64,000 bases of DNA from Candidula unifasciata (lineage: Eukaryota; Mollusca; Gastropoda; Stylommatophora; Geomitridae): assembly GCA_905116865.2 (NCBI GenBank), contig CAJHNH020003180.1, forward strand, positions 1-64,000, given 5' to 3'. Positions 48,439 to 59,825 of this stretch are shown here, piece after piece. Both the position numbers and the translations under genes were made by a program. The notes under the pieces were generated by a model. The model ran no database searches and had not been told where the DNA came from. It worked only from the letters and a program-made list of their open reading frames with translations. The stretch's first letter is position 1. Each line of letters starts with the position of its first letter.

Positions 48439-48656
48439 GTAAATCACTCGTCTGGCAAAAGAGTTTGCTTCTACCTGATCAGCTCATATCTTTCCAACAT
48501 GCATCTTTTAAGTGAGTGTATAGAAAACTCTGAGGGGCATCCTAAAACTGTGCAAGAACTTCTGACATTGCATTCAGTACAGCGGAAACAGAAAAGACAA
48601 ATTTTGGACAGGATGGATTTTATTGCCAATTTTATTGTTGGACATAATAGATACAG
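48439..48656 (+). CDS. TRANK1: TRANK1-like exon 16
   Basis: The acceptor is CAAACAG and the donor is AG|GTACTT, phase 0 in and 2 out. It encodes VNHSSGKRVCFYLISSYLSN, then HLLSECIENSEGHPKTVQEL and ends IVGHNRY. The order and hydrophobic pattern match the TRANK1 segment with ...ILCLP.SYI.LL.F. It is intact despite the damage in exon 15. Confidence 0.82.
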
Positions 48657-50227
48657 GTACTTGTTATGACACTACTTTTTAACTATTTTTTAGTGTTACT
48701 TTTTAAAGAAACTAAGATGTAATTAGGCATATATTCACGTGTGTCCCATAAACAATTTCACATGCTTTATTAATGCAGAATTCTAGTATTTATCAGCTTT
48801 TTTTTCCATCTCAATAATTATTTTCAACCATTTATTAAGATATAATGAATTGTAGATCACTTTAGAAATGTTGGGGTGTTCTTACTAACCATCGAAACAG
48901 TTAAACTGAAGAAGAAAAAAAGTTGTTAATATTTTGTTTCTGTTACCAGCTGACTAGGCAGTTTTAACATATTGCAGACTGATGTAATTTACCAGATTTT
49001 AATTTTCCTTTCTTTGCTTTTCTCTCGTGTCTGTCTGTATGTATGTATGTATGCCTTCTTGTATTTATGTATGTGCGCATGTACACGAGCACACATACAC
49101 ACACACATGTATGCCCGCGTGCGCGCGCACACACACACACACACACCTACCCACATTCACGCATGCACACACCCGCGCGCGCACACACACACACACACAC
49201 TTACTTTGCTGCAGTCATCAACTGATCATATCTTTTTCTAGACCTCTGGTATTTTAAATGAATATTTCTGTAAAAAAAACTGAAGACCAGTGAAAACTTG
49301 AATAAACATCATCATACATTGGAAGCTGAAATACTTTGACTGAATGAATGTTTGTTTAATCGAAACCTATTAGTAGGCATCACTCACATAGTTCCAGTTG
49401 GTCTGTTAAAATACCAGTTTAGAACTATATGGCTAGTTTGCTCCTGACCTGAAAATGTTTGTTTATTTTTATTAGCAGGTAGTAAAACCATCTGGAAAAT
49501 AATCTTTTGTCAGTGTTAGATGTTTGTTGTTTTCTTATCATTTTTGTTTTATGCTTTTCATTTATTGCAGCTAATGACATCAAAATATTATTATGAAAAC
49601 ACATATACTTGAAAGGCCTTACACAGTAAAGACTATTTAAATGATTGGATAATCTAATAATTGCTTTACCTACGGCTCATTTTTGCAGGCATCTCATTTC
49701 ACAAGTAAATCTGAGTGCAAATAATTTTGGACATTTGTAGATTTGTCTGCAATTTTATAAGCCAAGACAAAATTGATAACTGGTGTCATCGATATGATAA
49801 GATAACCATGGAGTAACTACGTACAATTAATTTTTCTAACCTGGCACTCGATGCAGAATCTACAATATTTGGAATACTACTGAGATTCATTAAAGCAAAC
49901 AAAAAATTAATTTGTATGCATTTGTCTTTTTTATTTTAGTTAATATGTCTATTACATCAGTTTTCACCTGCAGCAAGCTGTGTTTAGTTTTTGCTTCCAA
50001 CTTTCTTTAATATTTAAGTGTGTGTTTCATTTTCCATCGTGTGAAAAGTATACTGTTATCTGCCTTAATCCGTAGTATTCTGTAGTATCTTTAAAGTCAA
50101 ACCTGTATATTCATTGTTGATTTTTTCTTTCGCAGGCTCTACACCCCCCCGAATAATTTATGACTGCAGTAGTATGTTTTACTTATTCGTGTGTATATTA
50201 AATAATAACAAATACTTTTTTTTTCAG
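48657..50227. other. Intron 16; CA microsatellite, otherwise unassigned
   Basis: There is a GTATGTAT/CACA compound microsatellite at about 49030-49200. The remainder, up to the T-rich acceptor of exon 17, shows nothing recognisable. Confidence 0.55.
49030..49200. repeat. (TGTA)n / (CA)n / (CG)-rich compound microsatellite
   Basis: GTATGTATGTATG leads into alternating CACACA and GCGCGC segments, including CGCGTGCGCGCGCACACA, a sequence type that favours Z-DNA. Open frames here on both strands are repeat artefacts. Confidence 0.93.
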
Positions 50228-50393
50228 CAAATTTAGTTTGATAGATCAAGTCAACCAACTGTGTCTGGGGGAACAGCCTAATTTCTTGCTGGCCGAACGA
50301 ATCGTGGTTCTCTCAGCCTTAGTTTTACTCAACATACCTGGCCAATATGTTTATGACCACCAGGAGGTGCCAGTTAGGAGGGAATTGTTCAAG
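50228..50393 (+). CDS. TRANK1: TRANK1-like exon 17
   Basis: The acceptor is TTTTTTCAG and the donor is AAG|GTATGA, phase 2 in and 0 out. It encodes SKFSLIDQVNQLCLGEQPNF, then AERIVVLSALVLLNIPGQYV and VPVRRELFK. It parallels TRANK1 in the stretch L.D......V..GEAERTLVLCLVMLVN. The shared (G)E...(A)ER.(V)L...L.LLN wording gives good support. Confidence 0.86.
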
Positions 50394-50613
50394 GTATGAT
50401 CATTTGTGTTTAATTTTCATCAAGAATCCTGACTAGAGGAGTAACATGTTTAAAAACTTTATATCAGTCACTAACTGAGTATGAGTAACCAGGCATCAGC
50501 ACTTAGAAGGTGAATTGTTTTCTGTGTTTTCTTCCTACTTCAGTACTTCTTTGTTAAGTTCTTTTATTTTGAAAATATTATTTAAATAACACTCTACAAT
50601 ATTGCCCTCAGAG

Positions 50614-50930
50614 GACTAAATCTAGACATTTCCAGTTGTGACACAACTCCCACGTAAATGCCAGTGTTTCATTACATCTGCAGTGACCTGTTCTCAGAAA
50701 GTGTAGATATACATTATTGGTTCTGTGTGCTCCTGCATTCTGTTTAGGAGGCCCGGATTTAAATATATTAACTAAATATAGCATTTAGAGGGGTTGTCTT
50801 GGGAATTGAGTAGTTTTTTTAATGCCGGGTTGAAGTAAAATTGTCTTGTACGCCTCAGTGAGTTACCTGATACAAATTTGTTTTAGTTCCCAGAGAATGC
50901 GTTGCAATAAATGCTTTTCTCTGTTCTTGT
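50614..50930 (-). mobile_element. Second copy of the repeat at 1087-1545, inverted
   Basis: TCTGCAGTGACCTGTTCTCA, GGTTCTGTGTGC and TTACCTGATAC match the minus strand of 1200-1510 in order. The terminal TTAACCC end is not present, so the copy is truncated. No coding. Confidence 0.7.
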
Positions 50931-51131
50931 TTAGTGATTATTCCTTTTTTGTATCTTTATATACTTTAAAACAAATTTTTAAGATGTAGATACATTTGTG
51001 AACAGCTTATTAGATAACTGTGTAAAATAGTGTTTTGTTACTAAGTAATATTTTTTAAAGAATTTTTCCAGAAATTCTTGGGTTCATGATTTATATCTTT
51101 TTTAGCATTTGCTAAACTTTAAATGTAATAT

Positions 51132-51175
51132 GAAACTAGTCATCATCATCAGATCATCAATTTCCACTTCTGCCA
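51132..51175 (-). mobile_element. LINE family A copy 4, 3' end (left of the inserted element)
   Basis: CATCATCATCAGATCATCAATTTCCACTTCTGCCATTAA is the minus-strand 3' end of family A, matching 25165-25198. The LINE resumes at 52224 after the TTAA element. Confidence 0.8.
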
Positions 51176-52223
51176 TTAACCCACTGACTACCAGCGTCCC
51201 ACGTTATGCGACGAGGCGACATTTATGTTTTGTCGCCAAGGTCGCACCCCTTGCGATTGAAGCTTTGGACGCCCGCCGTCATGTTGAAATTGCGATTTTT
51301 ATGACGATTTTAGTTGAAGCCTTTGGCTTATTCACTTCTGTGTGATTAATTAAGGGAAATAACTAAGTAGTGCTTAAAATAAATATTTGACGAATTTCCT
51401 CAGTTAGCTCCCATGTCGGTGAGACATTGACGCGATTTTCATCATTGCGTCAAATTCTCAGAACCATCCTGGTGGTCATATTTCTCCTAATGTTTCTGAT
51501 GATGCATGTGATTTTCCTGATTTTGCTTCAAAAAGGGAATTTGAAGACACTACTCAACAGTTTGATGGCTATGACTATGATAAATAAAAAGGATTTCTTA
51601 GTTGCCTTTTCTGCAACAATCTGCAGCCAGATGATGATGATTTCAGACAAAGTAAACCCCATTTTTCCCTTTCAAATGTGTTCATGGTTCTATTTTGTGC
51701 AAAAGTACCAAATAAAATAAATATCTGTTGAATATTTCTGAAAATATGATTTTTTTTATTAGTCTATACTGTTGTCAGATAAAAGATTTTCAGTTGTCTT
51801 TTTTTTTTTTTTTGCAACAATCTACAACCACATGATGATGATATTTCAGACAAAGTAAACCCTTTTTTTTTTCTTCAAATGTGTTCTCAGTTCAATTTTG
51901 TGCAAAAATACAAAATATGGTAACTGTTGTTGACAATTTTTTTTAAGATATGACATTTTTATTAGTCTATATTGTTGTCAGATAAAAGATTTTTCAGTTG
52001 CCTTTTTTGCACCTATCTACAGCCACATGATGATGACGCAAAACAGAATAAACAGCTTTTTTGCTCTTGAAATTTGTTCTTCATTCAATTTGGTGCAAAA
52101 ATACAAAATATTGTGAGATTATATCAAATAGTTGTGAAGCTGTGGCATTTTTAGTACATACAGTAAAATATGTGGTATCTAGGAGAATGCAAGGGTTAAT
52201 GGGCTTGGTAGTCAGTGGGTTAA
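51176..52223 (+). mobile_element. TTAA-flanked piggyBac-type element inside LINE family A
   Basis: TTAA at 51176 and 52220, with perfect inverted repeats inside (left CCCACTGACTACCA, right TGGTAGTCAGTGGG). The LINE target TGCCATTAAGCG is split exactly at TTAA, and the empty site is visible at 25189-25205. The element is 1,048 bp. The left third has an open stretch with AVIF and DD-rich pieces but no recognised transposase. The right two thirds are three tandem units of about 195-201 bp. Confidence 0.9.
51596..52160 (+). repeat. Three tandem units of about 200 bp within the TTAA element
   Basis: Each unit has TCAGTTG.CTTTT, a CTACA.CCACATGATGATG phrase, CAGA.TAAAC, a TTTGTTC/TGTGTTC segment, GTGCAAAAATACAAAAT and TTATTAGTCTATA.TGTTGTCAG. 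The matching points at about 51621, 51822 and 52016 give periods of about 201 and 194 bp. Units 2 and 3 are the most alike. Confidence 0.82.
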
Positions 52224-52710
52224 GCGTTGTGGGGAGGAACAGTTCTGCAATCCATTGCTTGATGGGCAGCAATGGCTATTGTCATTCTGTAATGATGTAG
52301 AATCTTTTTTATGTCATCAGTCCATATTCTCCTAGGGCAGCCTCTTGGTTTCACGTCAGATCTGTGAAGCACCTGCATTGGTAGTTGTTCTGGCTGCATT
52401 CTTACTAGATGACCAAACCATTTGTTCTTTTAATTTTCAGTGAATTTGCTGCATAGTGTTGTTCCAACAGTCTGCCTATCATTTCTAACATTGTCTCGGA
52501 TGGTCAAGTTGGTGTCATTTCCACAGGTGTTAATTTTACGTAGGTTAGCCTTTGATAAGGTACAAGTCTGGCACTTGTAGCACAGTGCTGGTATGAAGAT
52601 GCTGTTTATAATCTGTTTCTTTGCACTCATACTTATGTTTATCTGTCTTAATAACAGTGTCACTTGTTATATAAGTGCACTGGCACATTAGCATCTTGTT
52701 TTTTTTTTTT
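52224..52710 (-). mobile_element. LINE family A copy 4, C-terminal part
   Basis: The minus strand reads MSAKKQIINSIFIPALCYKC, QTCTLSKANLRKINTCGNDT, then NLTIRDNVRNDRQTVGTTLC, very close to copy 3 (IINSIFIPTLSYQCQTWTLS). It is 5'-truncated before the reverse transcriptase palm. Confidence 0.83.
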
Positions 52711-52795
52711 TCCCAGATCTATTCTAGTATGAAACTAGTATGAAAAAAATATTTACTTTTTTTCACTTTTTACTTTATCTTTTTTGGTTTTCTAG

Positions 52796-53050
52796 CTCCA
52801 TGTAACTAAAGTGATGCCTGCAAGATTAGCCTTGCTTATCTCTGGTCTCAAGAAGGCATCAGGCTATCATGATGTTGCAGCTGTACTGTTAGAGTTTTTC
52901 CACAAACAAGGAAGTGACAGATTGATAACTGGGCAGTGTTTGCAACAGCAGAACTACTCTGTGCAGTTTCATGAAGCCAAGTTCTCTGACTGCCCCAGCT
53001 TGATATTTGTGGACATGAACATTGAGGAGGAAGCACTGAAAATTCTCAAG
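52796..53050 (+). CDS. TRANK1: TRANK1-like exon 18
   Basis: The acceptor is GGTTTTCTAG and the donor is AAG|GTAAAA; 85 codons, phase 0 in and 0 out. It encodes LHVTKVMPARLALLISGLKK, then DVAAVLLEFFHKQGSDRLIT and ends EEEALKILK. It corresponds to the TRANK1 stretch with P.RLLK.VKR......V...L..LL. A 19-bp tandem repeat starts 22 bases downstream of the donor. Confidence 0.86.
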
Positions 53051-53071
53051 GTAAAACACAGACACAAATCT

Positions 53072-53147
53072 ATGTTTACTAATGCATAACATGTTTACTA
53101 ATGCATAACATGTTTACTAATGCATAACATGCTTACTAATGCATAAC
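53072..53147 (+). repeat. 19-bp tandem repeat, four units, next to the exon 18 donor
   Basis: ATGTTTACTAATGCATAAC is repeated four times (53072, 53091, 53110, 53129). The last unit has one change (C for T). It starts 22 bases after the exon end. TACTAAT resembles the yeast branch-point sequence but is at the wrong end of the intron for that role. Confidence 0.93.
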
Positions 53148-54434
53148 ATGCTTTGCAGTCAACTATTGCAGGTTATGATTTTTCTAAAAATTGTAAGTAC
53201 TAAACCAGACAATCACACTCATTTACACATATTCCCATACAATTTTGAAATAATGTTTATTCAGTAGGTCATACAAACACAAATTCTATTTTAAGCACAC
53301 CAACTTACACTTGTCCACTAAAAACTAAAAACATTCTCTGATTGTCTGTTAAAAATAAACCATTTGCCATAGAGATTCTGTTCATTGCTTGCATCATTCA
53401 GTAGGCTTTTAACTCACTACTCATCTATCTGCATCACATTTTTTAGTGCTTATCAACAATGTTTCACGAATAAACAAACATGGAGACTGTTATTGCCTTT
53501 CCTACCAGACGTCAAATTCATGGTGTGTTTGTTTTCTTCAAGCAGAAAGTCAAAATGCTGCAAAATTCATTGTTAATTGTGTCATGTTTGACTAAAACAG
53601 TGTTCATGTTTAGTTCATGATTTGTGAACAAATGCGACTGTAGGTTGATATCAAGTGAGCTAAGAGATTACTGAATGAAGCAAATAATGAACAGGGTTGC
53701 TATGCAAACAGTTTATTTTTACCAGCCAATTGGAGGTTGATTTTGAAATAGTCCACATAATAACTAATTGCTAACAGTATGGAGCATGAGGAACCAGTCG
53801 GATTTGTGTCTTTTCATATGTAAAGAAGGACCCGCTGCATTGTGACAGTAAGGTAAAGTGAAGGCCCCTTTTCCACACCTTTTGTCGTATTGGGTATATA
53901 GGGCTAGACCTATATTTTTAATGACTAATCGGCACTCGGTGGTTGATGTGGCCGCCTTTACTTCCCAGGTCTGCACCTGGTACCCACTCAAAGCTGGGAG
54001 TCAAGGTCATTTTTAAAAAAAAAATCAGGCTCCATCAGGACACAAACCCATGACCTTCTGATAGTCGCCACGGCGACTCCCTCATTGCCACATTAGGGCT
54101 GCTAAATTCTCTTGCCAAACATTTTTCAGCAAACGTAACATTCCTCTGATTCATCAGTGAACTAAATTTCCCTGGCTCTTTTTGATTTCTTTGAGCTACT
54201 GCCTAAGCTGAGCATGGCCATGAAAAAGGCAGGATGCCATGTGTATGTTTGCATGCTTGCTTAAACCAGAATTGGCTGAATTAATGAATATATAACAGTG
54301 GACATTATAATGTAAATGATCGTATATGTTTGTAATTAAACAAAGCAAATTAAGAAAGAAGAATGTTGGAAAATTGTATTTACATAATTACAGTAAAATG
54401 AATTGACATTTCTGGACTTCAGTTTTAATCTCAG
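53148..54434. other. Intron 18, remainder; no feature recognised
   Basis: A/T-rich intronic sequence. Around 53870-54110 lie phrases such as CATGACCTTCTGATAGTCGCC, which may be a degraded tRNA-derived SINE, but this is not secure. Confidence 0.4.
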
Positions 54435-54572
54435 ATGGATGAACTGTCTTTAACACAGGATAGTCATGAGGATCAGGGAATAAATGAAGAACTGGACGAA
54501 AAGGATATTGAAAGACAAGAGGCAAAAAGGAAGAGTGCAGATGAAGAAAATGCAAGAAAGTTTGCAATGAAG
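54435..54572 (+). CDS. TRANK1: TRANK1-like exon 19: acidic, charged segment
   Basis: The acceptor is AATCTCAG and the donor is AAG|GTAATC; 46 codons, phase 0 in and 0 out. It encodes MDELSLTQDSHEDQGINEEL, then KDIERQEAKRKSADEENARK. The sequence is rich in Glu, Asp and Lys and is probably a disordered or single-helix linker before the C-terminal zinc motif. The first ATG is internal. TRANK1 has a similar acidic D.MDEL stretch at this place. Confidence 0.82.
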
Positions 54573-55849
54573 GTAATCTATTGATTTAGCTTTTTTTTTT
54601 TTTTTTTTAACTTTTTGTATGGTTATATTGTAGTGACAATTAGATTTTATTATATTTGTGCTAGAGTAACTTGGCCATCTTTGGCTGTGTTGTTTTTGTG
54701 CCATGAGAGTATAATAAACCCTGGTTTGACCAACATTCAGCATAGTGTTTACAATGAAATAATTGATTTCACTACATTGGGTTTTATTATCCCATTTGTC
54801 TCATTCTCTCAAAGCAGAACATTTGGTCACCTGCTGAGAGCATTGCATGAATTCTGTCAGTGAGGGTCAGACGGGATCTTGAAAACACCTTAAACCGAGC
54901 CTGCAACCTTCAGAGTGCAAATCATATAGCTTAGTTACATTATCACAGAGACCCCCATGGAAGCATATCAACATAGCAGCCTGTTCCATCCCAAGGGTCA
55001 GCATTTTCATTTATGATTACCTGTATTATTTTATTGCTGAACTTGTAGACCTCCTTTAAGAGATAGAGACTTGTATTACATGAGACAATTGTTGAAAAAT
55101 ATATATAAAAGCAACAGTTATATTTTTAAAAGCTCTGAAAGCTGTCCATTTAGATAAGTCAATCCTCACCCTCCTGTTCTGTTGTTTGATTGGGTGATAC
55201 ATAACCACTGTTTCAGCAGACTGAAGTAACCTACAATTATTCTGTGTATAAAGAATTCTGAATGCCACATGGCTATCAGCCATGCTCATCCAGATTTGTT
55301 TTTAAACTAATTATTTACCCTCGATTTTGATTTTTTTTTTCTATTCTTGTTGTAGCCATAATGCTTCAGCATTTTGACTATATTTGCAGTAAAACTGTTT
55401 GTGTAAAATATTCAGTGATCAAATGTATATAGCTAAAGAAGCAATTATGAAAGCATCCATAAAATAAAACCTTGTTTTTGGAGAGTAACCAATTGCCACT
55501 TATATCTGACACCTAAAGACAGTGCAACTTTGTTTCATCAATCAGTCAATAAGGTGCTGTCTCCACAATGAAGACTGGCTGTAATAGATCACCAACACTT
55601 CATGTCTTTGCCCTCGATGTACACTCTCTCAGACTGCTTTCAGTCCATCTTTTAATGTGTTCATCCCACTTTTGTTGCTCTGTGCTCTCACTTTCCTTCA
55701 ACTTTTCCCACCAGTCAGCTTTTTAGTAGAGTGTTGATGGTTGCTGATGTTGATGTTGTTTTGAGTCATCTTTCTACAGATTCACCTGTTTACACTAACG
55801 TTTATCAGTTAAATTTTATAATTTATTATGCCTGTATTACTTTCCCCAG
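54573..55849 (-). other. Intron 19; weak minus-strand LINE tail at 55530-55720
   Basis: The minus strand at 55530-55720 gives KWDEHIKRWTESSLRECTSR in one frame, resembling the W..I..WT......A.DR tail of LINEs. The rest, including a T-run at 54592-54608, is unassigned. Confidence 0.45.
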
Positions 55850-56015
55850 ATAATTGTACAGTTTTTGAAAGGTGTTGTTATGCAAAGCAGACTTCAGAAA
55901 AAAACTTTTTTGACATTTGAAATGGATGAGATGTTTAGACCATATGCTGTCACGGATTCATCATGTGGAATTTGTGGAGTTGCCCTGGAGCGCAGTGAGT
56001 CAACAGTTTCTGAAG
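55850..56015 (+). CDS. TRANK1: TRANK1-like exon 20: first half of a C2H2-type zinc motif
   Basis: The acceptor is TTCCCCAG and the donor is G|GTAATG, phase 0 in and 1 out. It encodes IIVQFLKGVVMQSRLQKKTF, then SSCGICGVALERSE. The CGIC pair matches the CDLCGV pair I recall in TRANK1, which is followed further on by paired histidines. Here the histidines are in exon 21, so the motif is split by a 3.7-kb intron holding a LINE. Confidence 0.87.
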
Positions 56016-57394
56016 GTAATGAGAAATGTTGATTAAATCAGTAACTATTTCTTGTATCATCATAAAGTAAACAGAAGCAGCAGGTATTAGGGGAATGTAA
56101 TTATTTTCAGGGGGTGCCCTTGTCTATACAGACAGTTGAGAGGAAAGGACTTAATAGTCATCACACTGATAAATGCATGCACACGGTAGTATATCTGACC
56201 AAAGGCTGCCTGTGTGTATTCATGACAGTGGTGAGTGGAACAGAGAATGTTGTGCATCCTTTTATCTTCTTCTTCTTTGTTGTCTCTTTACTACCAGGTT
56301 GTAGCCAAGTGTCATGGTTTGTCTCTCCAGTCTAATCTCATCTACATGTGATTATTTTTGTGATTGGCTATGGTTTGGAACTGTTCACAGCCATCTGTAG
56401 AAGCTGGAACATCTGCAGAATGACAATATTTCAGTTATTTTTAACTGTACACACGATATACCAGTCTTATGTCCATAGTATATGTGTATGTGCTTGCCTT
56501 GCCATCCATATATGAATGACAGAATGCTGCAGGCAAAGATGTACCCTTCCTTGTGGCTTCAGACAAGAAAATTTACACATTTTAAAGAGAGGCAGCTCTT
56601 AGAATGCACAGGCAGAAGATACTATAGACACATTTGTAAAATTGACAAAATAGTGTGTCATGTGAAGTGAGCCAAGTTGTCATCCAGTGATGCAGTGACA
56701 TATTCTTTAGACATAAAGTGTCACGATTGCATAGCAGGTAATATGGAGGCATCCATGCAATAGCTGATAATTAATAACCCACCTTCAGGTGATTTAATTA
56801 ATTACACATACTGACAGCTTTGTGGGGAGGGGTAAAAAGAGGGTGTTGGAAAGAACAATAAACGTGTGTCAGTATGTCATGCCACACTTAGTTTAAAGAC
56901 CAGGCATGCCACACATGGTCTAGATGCAAAGTTAATATAGTAATAAGAATATAAAAAGGTGGCTTAGTGACTGCATTCAGGTTCTATACCTATTTTTTCA
57001 CACTTGCATTGTTTATGTGTATAAAACAACAGATAACAATTTCTTTGTCACTAAAAGGATTTTTTTAACGCATTATGTTGTAGGTTTTATCTAGGCTGTG
57101 ATATCTGCATTTTTTGTCCCAACACATTTGACTTCAGCAACCCTTAATTAGTCACCTTTTACAACATGTTTGTTACGGTGCAGTAGGTCTCATTTTTTTT
57201 TTTTGGTCCTAGTTGATCTCTGTGGAGGAGAAGTCAGACAGTTCCTTCATGCTCTGAAGGTTGTATGTTTGGTTTCAGATTTTGTCTTTTAGTTCACAAG
57301 TGCAGATGTTTGGTGACTGTACCTTGTGTGACACTCGATGTATGAATAGTCAATCAATGGAGAGAGCCCAGGCCAAATGGGATAATCCTGGTGT
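56016..57394. other. Intron 20, first part; no feature recognised
   Basis: Intronic sequence without a supported element. The part immediately before 57395 may belong to the 5' side of the family B LINE. Confidence 0.5.
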
Positions 57395-59345
57395 ATTGAA
57401 GTTTATTCATCTCGCACAAGAAATTGAAGATGCTTTCCAGAAAAAAATACGAACAGCTAGCTACTTTTTTCAACCTGGCCAAAGCCTTTGACAAGGTGTG
57501 GAAGAAAGAATGCTTGCTAAAACTAGATAAAAGGGGATAAAAAGGGCATATGTTTGCCTGGATTAGAGACTTTCTTTACAGATACTGGGCAAGAGTCAGA
57601 CTGGAAGAACACAAGAGCAAGCTGGTCAGATTACAAGAAATCATCCCCCAAGGAGCTGTTATATCTCCTACCCTGTTTATTCTCATCATCAGTGACCTCC
57701 CTAAACAGTTCACGACTCACATTCATAAGGCTGTACATGCAGATGACCTGGCTATGTGGACCCTAGCTGAAAATATAGGAACAACTAAAACAAGAATGGA
57801 GGAAGCTATAAATACAGTTAAGAAATGGGCAGACCCTTGGGGAGTCACAGAAAACCAGACCAAAACATCTCGACTCTCGTCTCTCTTTTCCACAAAGCTA
57901 GAACAAGTTGATTTTTACCAAGAAGGCAACATCTTTCCAAAAGTGGACAACTCCACATATTTGGATTAAACCTGGGGCCCCCACATTGAAGACACCCAAA
58001 GGAAAGCTACCCTGCGGCTCAGGCTTATGAAGAAAGTAACTGGAAAAATTTGGGGTGCAGATGCCAACACAGTATGGCAAGTATACACAGGATACATACG
58101 ACCAAGGCTGGAGTATGGCATGAGAGCATACTTCACTGCAGGCAAATCAAATTTATACAAACTAGAAAAGATAAAGAACACTGGTCTCAGAATCATCACT
58201 GGAGAAGCCCACCAATCAGTGAGCTGGAGGCAGCTTCTAGGAAAAAAAGGTGCTTACCCTAACTGAAAGATTTTAATGCAAGAAAAACAACCCCATGCAC
58301 AGAATAGCAAACAATTTAGCCAAAAACTGACTGAAAAGACAAAGCTTTCTCCATCTATCAAAATTGTTTTGCGCAAAAAAACAGTGATCTTGTTTCTAAA
58401 GACCCTTCATCCTGGCAATGATCCGAGAATACAACATAAGCCTGCAGCCTAACAACACAGTCACAACAACAATCCCAGGCATAGACAGAAAAGCTGAAGA
58501 ATGTGACCTAGTACTACATGCAAAGACCCTTAAACATGTCCACAACTCTTACCCAAACTTGGACACACATAAACACCAATGAATCCTTGGAGAGAGCAGA
58601 AAAAAAATGGAGGAGCTGGTGTGGTCAGCATGCTGCAAAATGGGACTACAGTAGAAACGTCATGTGCTTCTGGAAAACTCTCCATGAACTCCGAGCAGCA
58701 ATCAGTTATTGATGCAGCCAAAGTGTTTGAGGAAAGAACAATTAAAAATGAAAAAGTTGTTTACCTGTGTGACTGCATGTCCGTCCTCCAGGCGACCCAA
58801 GGGGATCCACAAGACAACATAGAGAGAGAACTGACAACCCGCCAGATAAACAGACTGTCAGAAAACAATCAAATTGTTCTTCAGTGGATGCCAGCTCAGT
58901 GCAGCATACCAGGAAATAAGTAAGCACACAGTCTTGCAAAAAATGGAACAAAGGAGAAACAGCATACCCATTCATTGTCATTACCAGAAATCAAAACACT
59001 TATCAAGGGAAAATACAAGAAATTGTCGAGAAAACAAACCAACAGTAAACACCCACAATACCCCATTAGCAGACTCAATAGAAAACAACATACAACAGTT
59101 TTCCGTCTACAGACAGGACACTACAGGCTCAACTACCACATGCATGAAAAAAAGAGTCCCCAAGATGTGCCTGTCTGACAGGACCACAAACACCTGAGCT
59201 CATTCTGCAGGCCAGCCTACTTTACCTACAACTTCGAAGAGCAAAGTGTGCAGAGCAAGCTGGACCTGCAGCTGACATGCGGGTTCCTAGAGGGAACCCA
59301 CCTGCTGGTCTGACCTGAGCATACGAAACAGAACGCAAAGAAGAA
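57395..59345 (+). mobile_element. LINE family B copy 2: reverse transcriptase, tail and RNase H
   Basis: Reads, with a few breaks, LAKAFDKVW (first catalytic Asp), HMFAWIRDFLYRYW, IIPQGAVISPTLFILIISDL, AVHADDLAMW (HADD in place of the usual YADD/FADD) and KVDNSTYLD. Then come VYTGYIRPRLEYGMRAYF and KNTGLRIITGEAHQSVSW. An RNase H domain at 58575-58920 has GGAGVVSMLQNG, SEQQSVIDA, VVYLCDCMSVLQA and LQWMPAQCSIPGNK. It ends with a GAAGAAG tail at about 59337-59347. The overall order is Jockey/I-like. Stops (TYLD*, GNK*) show it is inactive. Confidence 0.85.
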
Positions 59346-59718
59346 GTTTTTCCTCTACTCTTTAAAACCCCTTTAGACAATTAAACAGATATTATTTTAG
59401 TTTTGATTGCAGTTACACTCAGTAAATATTGCAGTAAATAAAGTGACTTTTTTTTTGCACTCATTAATCAGAGAGCCATTTAATTCTGAAGTATAACCAA
59501 AGAGCTACCGCAGAGATATATACAACTAGTATACCACAAACATTCTGTAAAGGACTTTGCTGATTGATGATGATACCACATACTAGCAATTGATATAATA
59601 TTCCACAATGTAAATGAGATATAGAGTATATATGATTTTGTATCGAGGGCAATGTTCAAAATAGCTCTCATATTATGCATTTTGTTGTTCAAATGATTTG
59701 TTTCTGATTTGTATCTAG
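59346..59718. other. Intron 20, end; no feature recognised
   Basis: AT-rich sequence leading to the exon 21 acceptor. Confidence 0.5.
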
Positions 59719-59825
59719 GTGATGAAAGTAGAAGCCAACTGACAAAGAAGAAGCATTGTCGTACCTCTGACCACAAGAATAATCTTCAGAACTTTCAGAC
59801 ATTTAAAACTGTGTATGCATCAAAG
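59719..59825 (+). CDS. TRANK1: TRANK1-like exon 21: second half of the zinc motif
   Basis: The acceptor is GTATCTAG and the donor is AAG|GTAATA, phase 1 in and 0 out. It encodes GDESRSQLTKKKHCRTSDHK and then NNLQNFQTFKTVYASK. The H-x5-H pair (HCRTSDH) follows the CxxC of exon 20 by 26 residues, a plausible second half of a zinc-binding motif. TRANK1 has HIHLEHH at the same point. Confidence 0.84.

Noticed and set aside
48964..49241. Cys/Val and His/Thr repeat frames on both strands
   Set aside because: Microsatellite translation artefacts.
53860..54110. Possible tRNA gene or tRNA-derived SINE
   Set aside because: Some phrases resemble tRNA-like box sequences but no cloverleaf could be drawn by eye.
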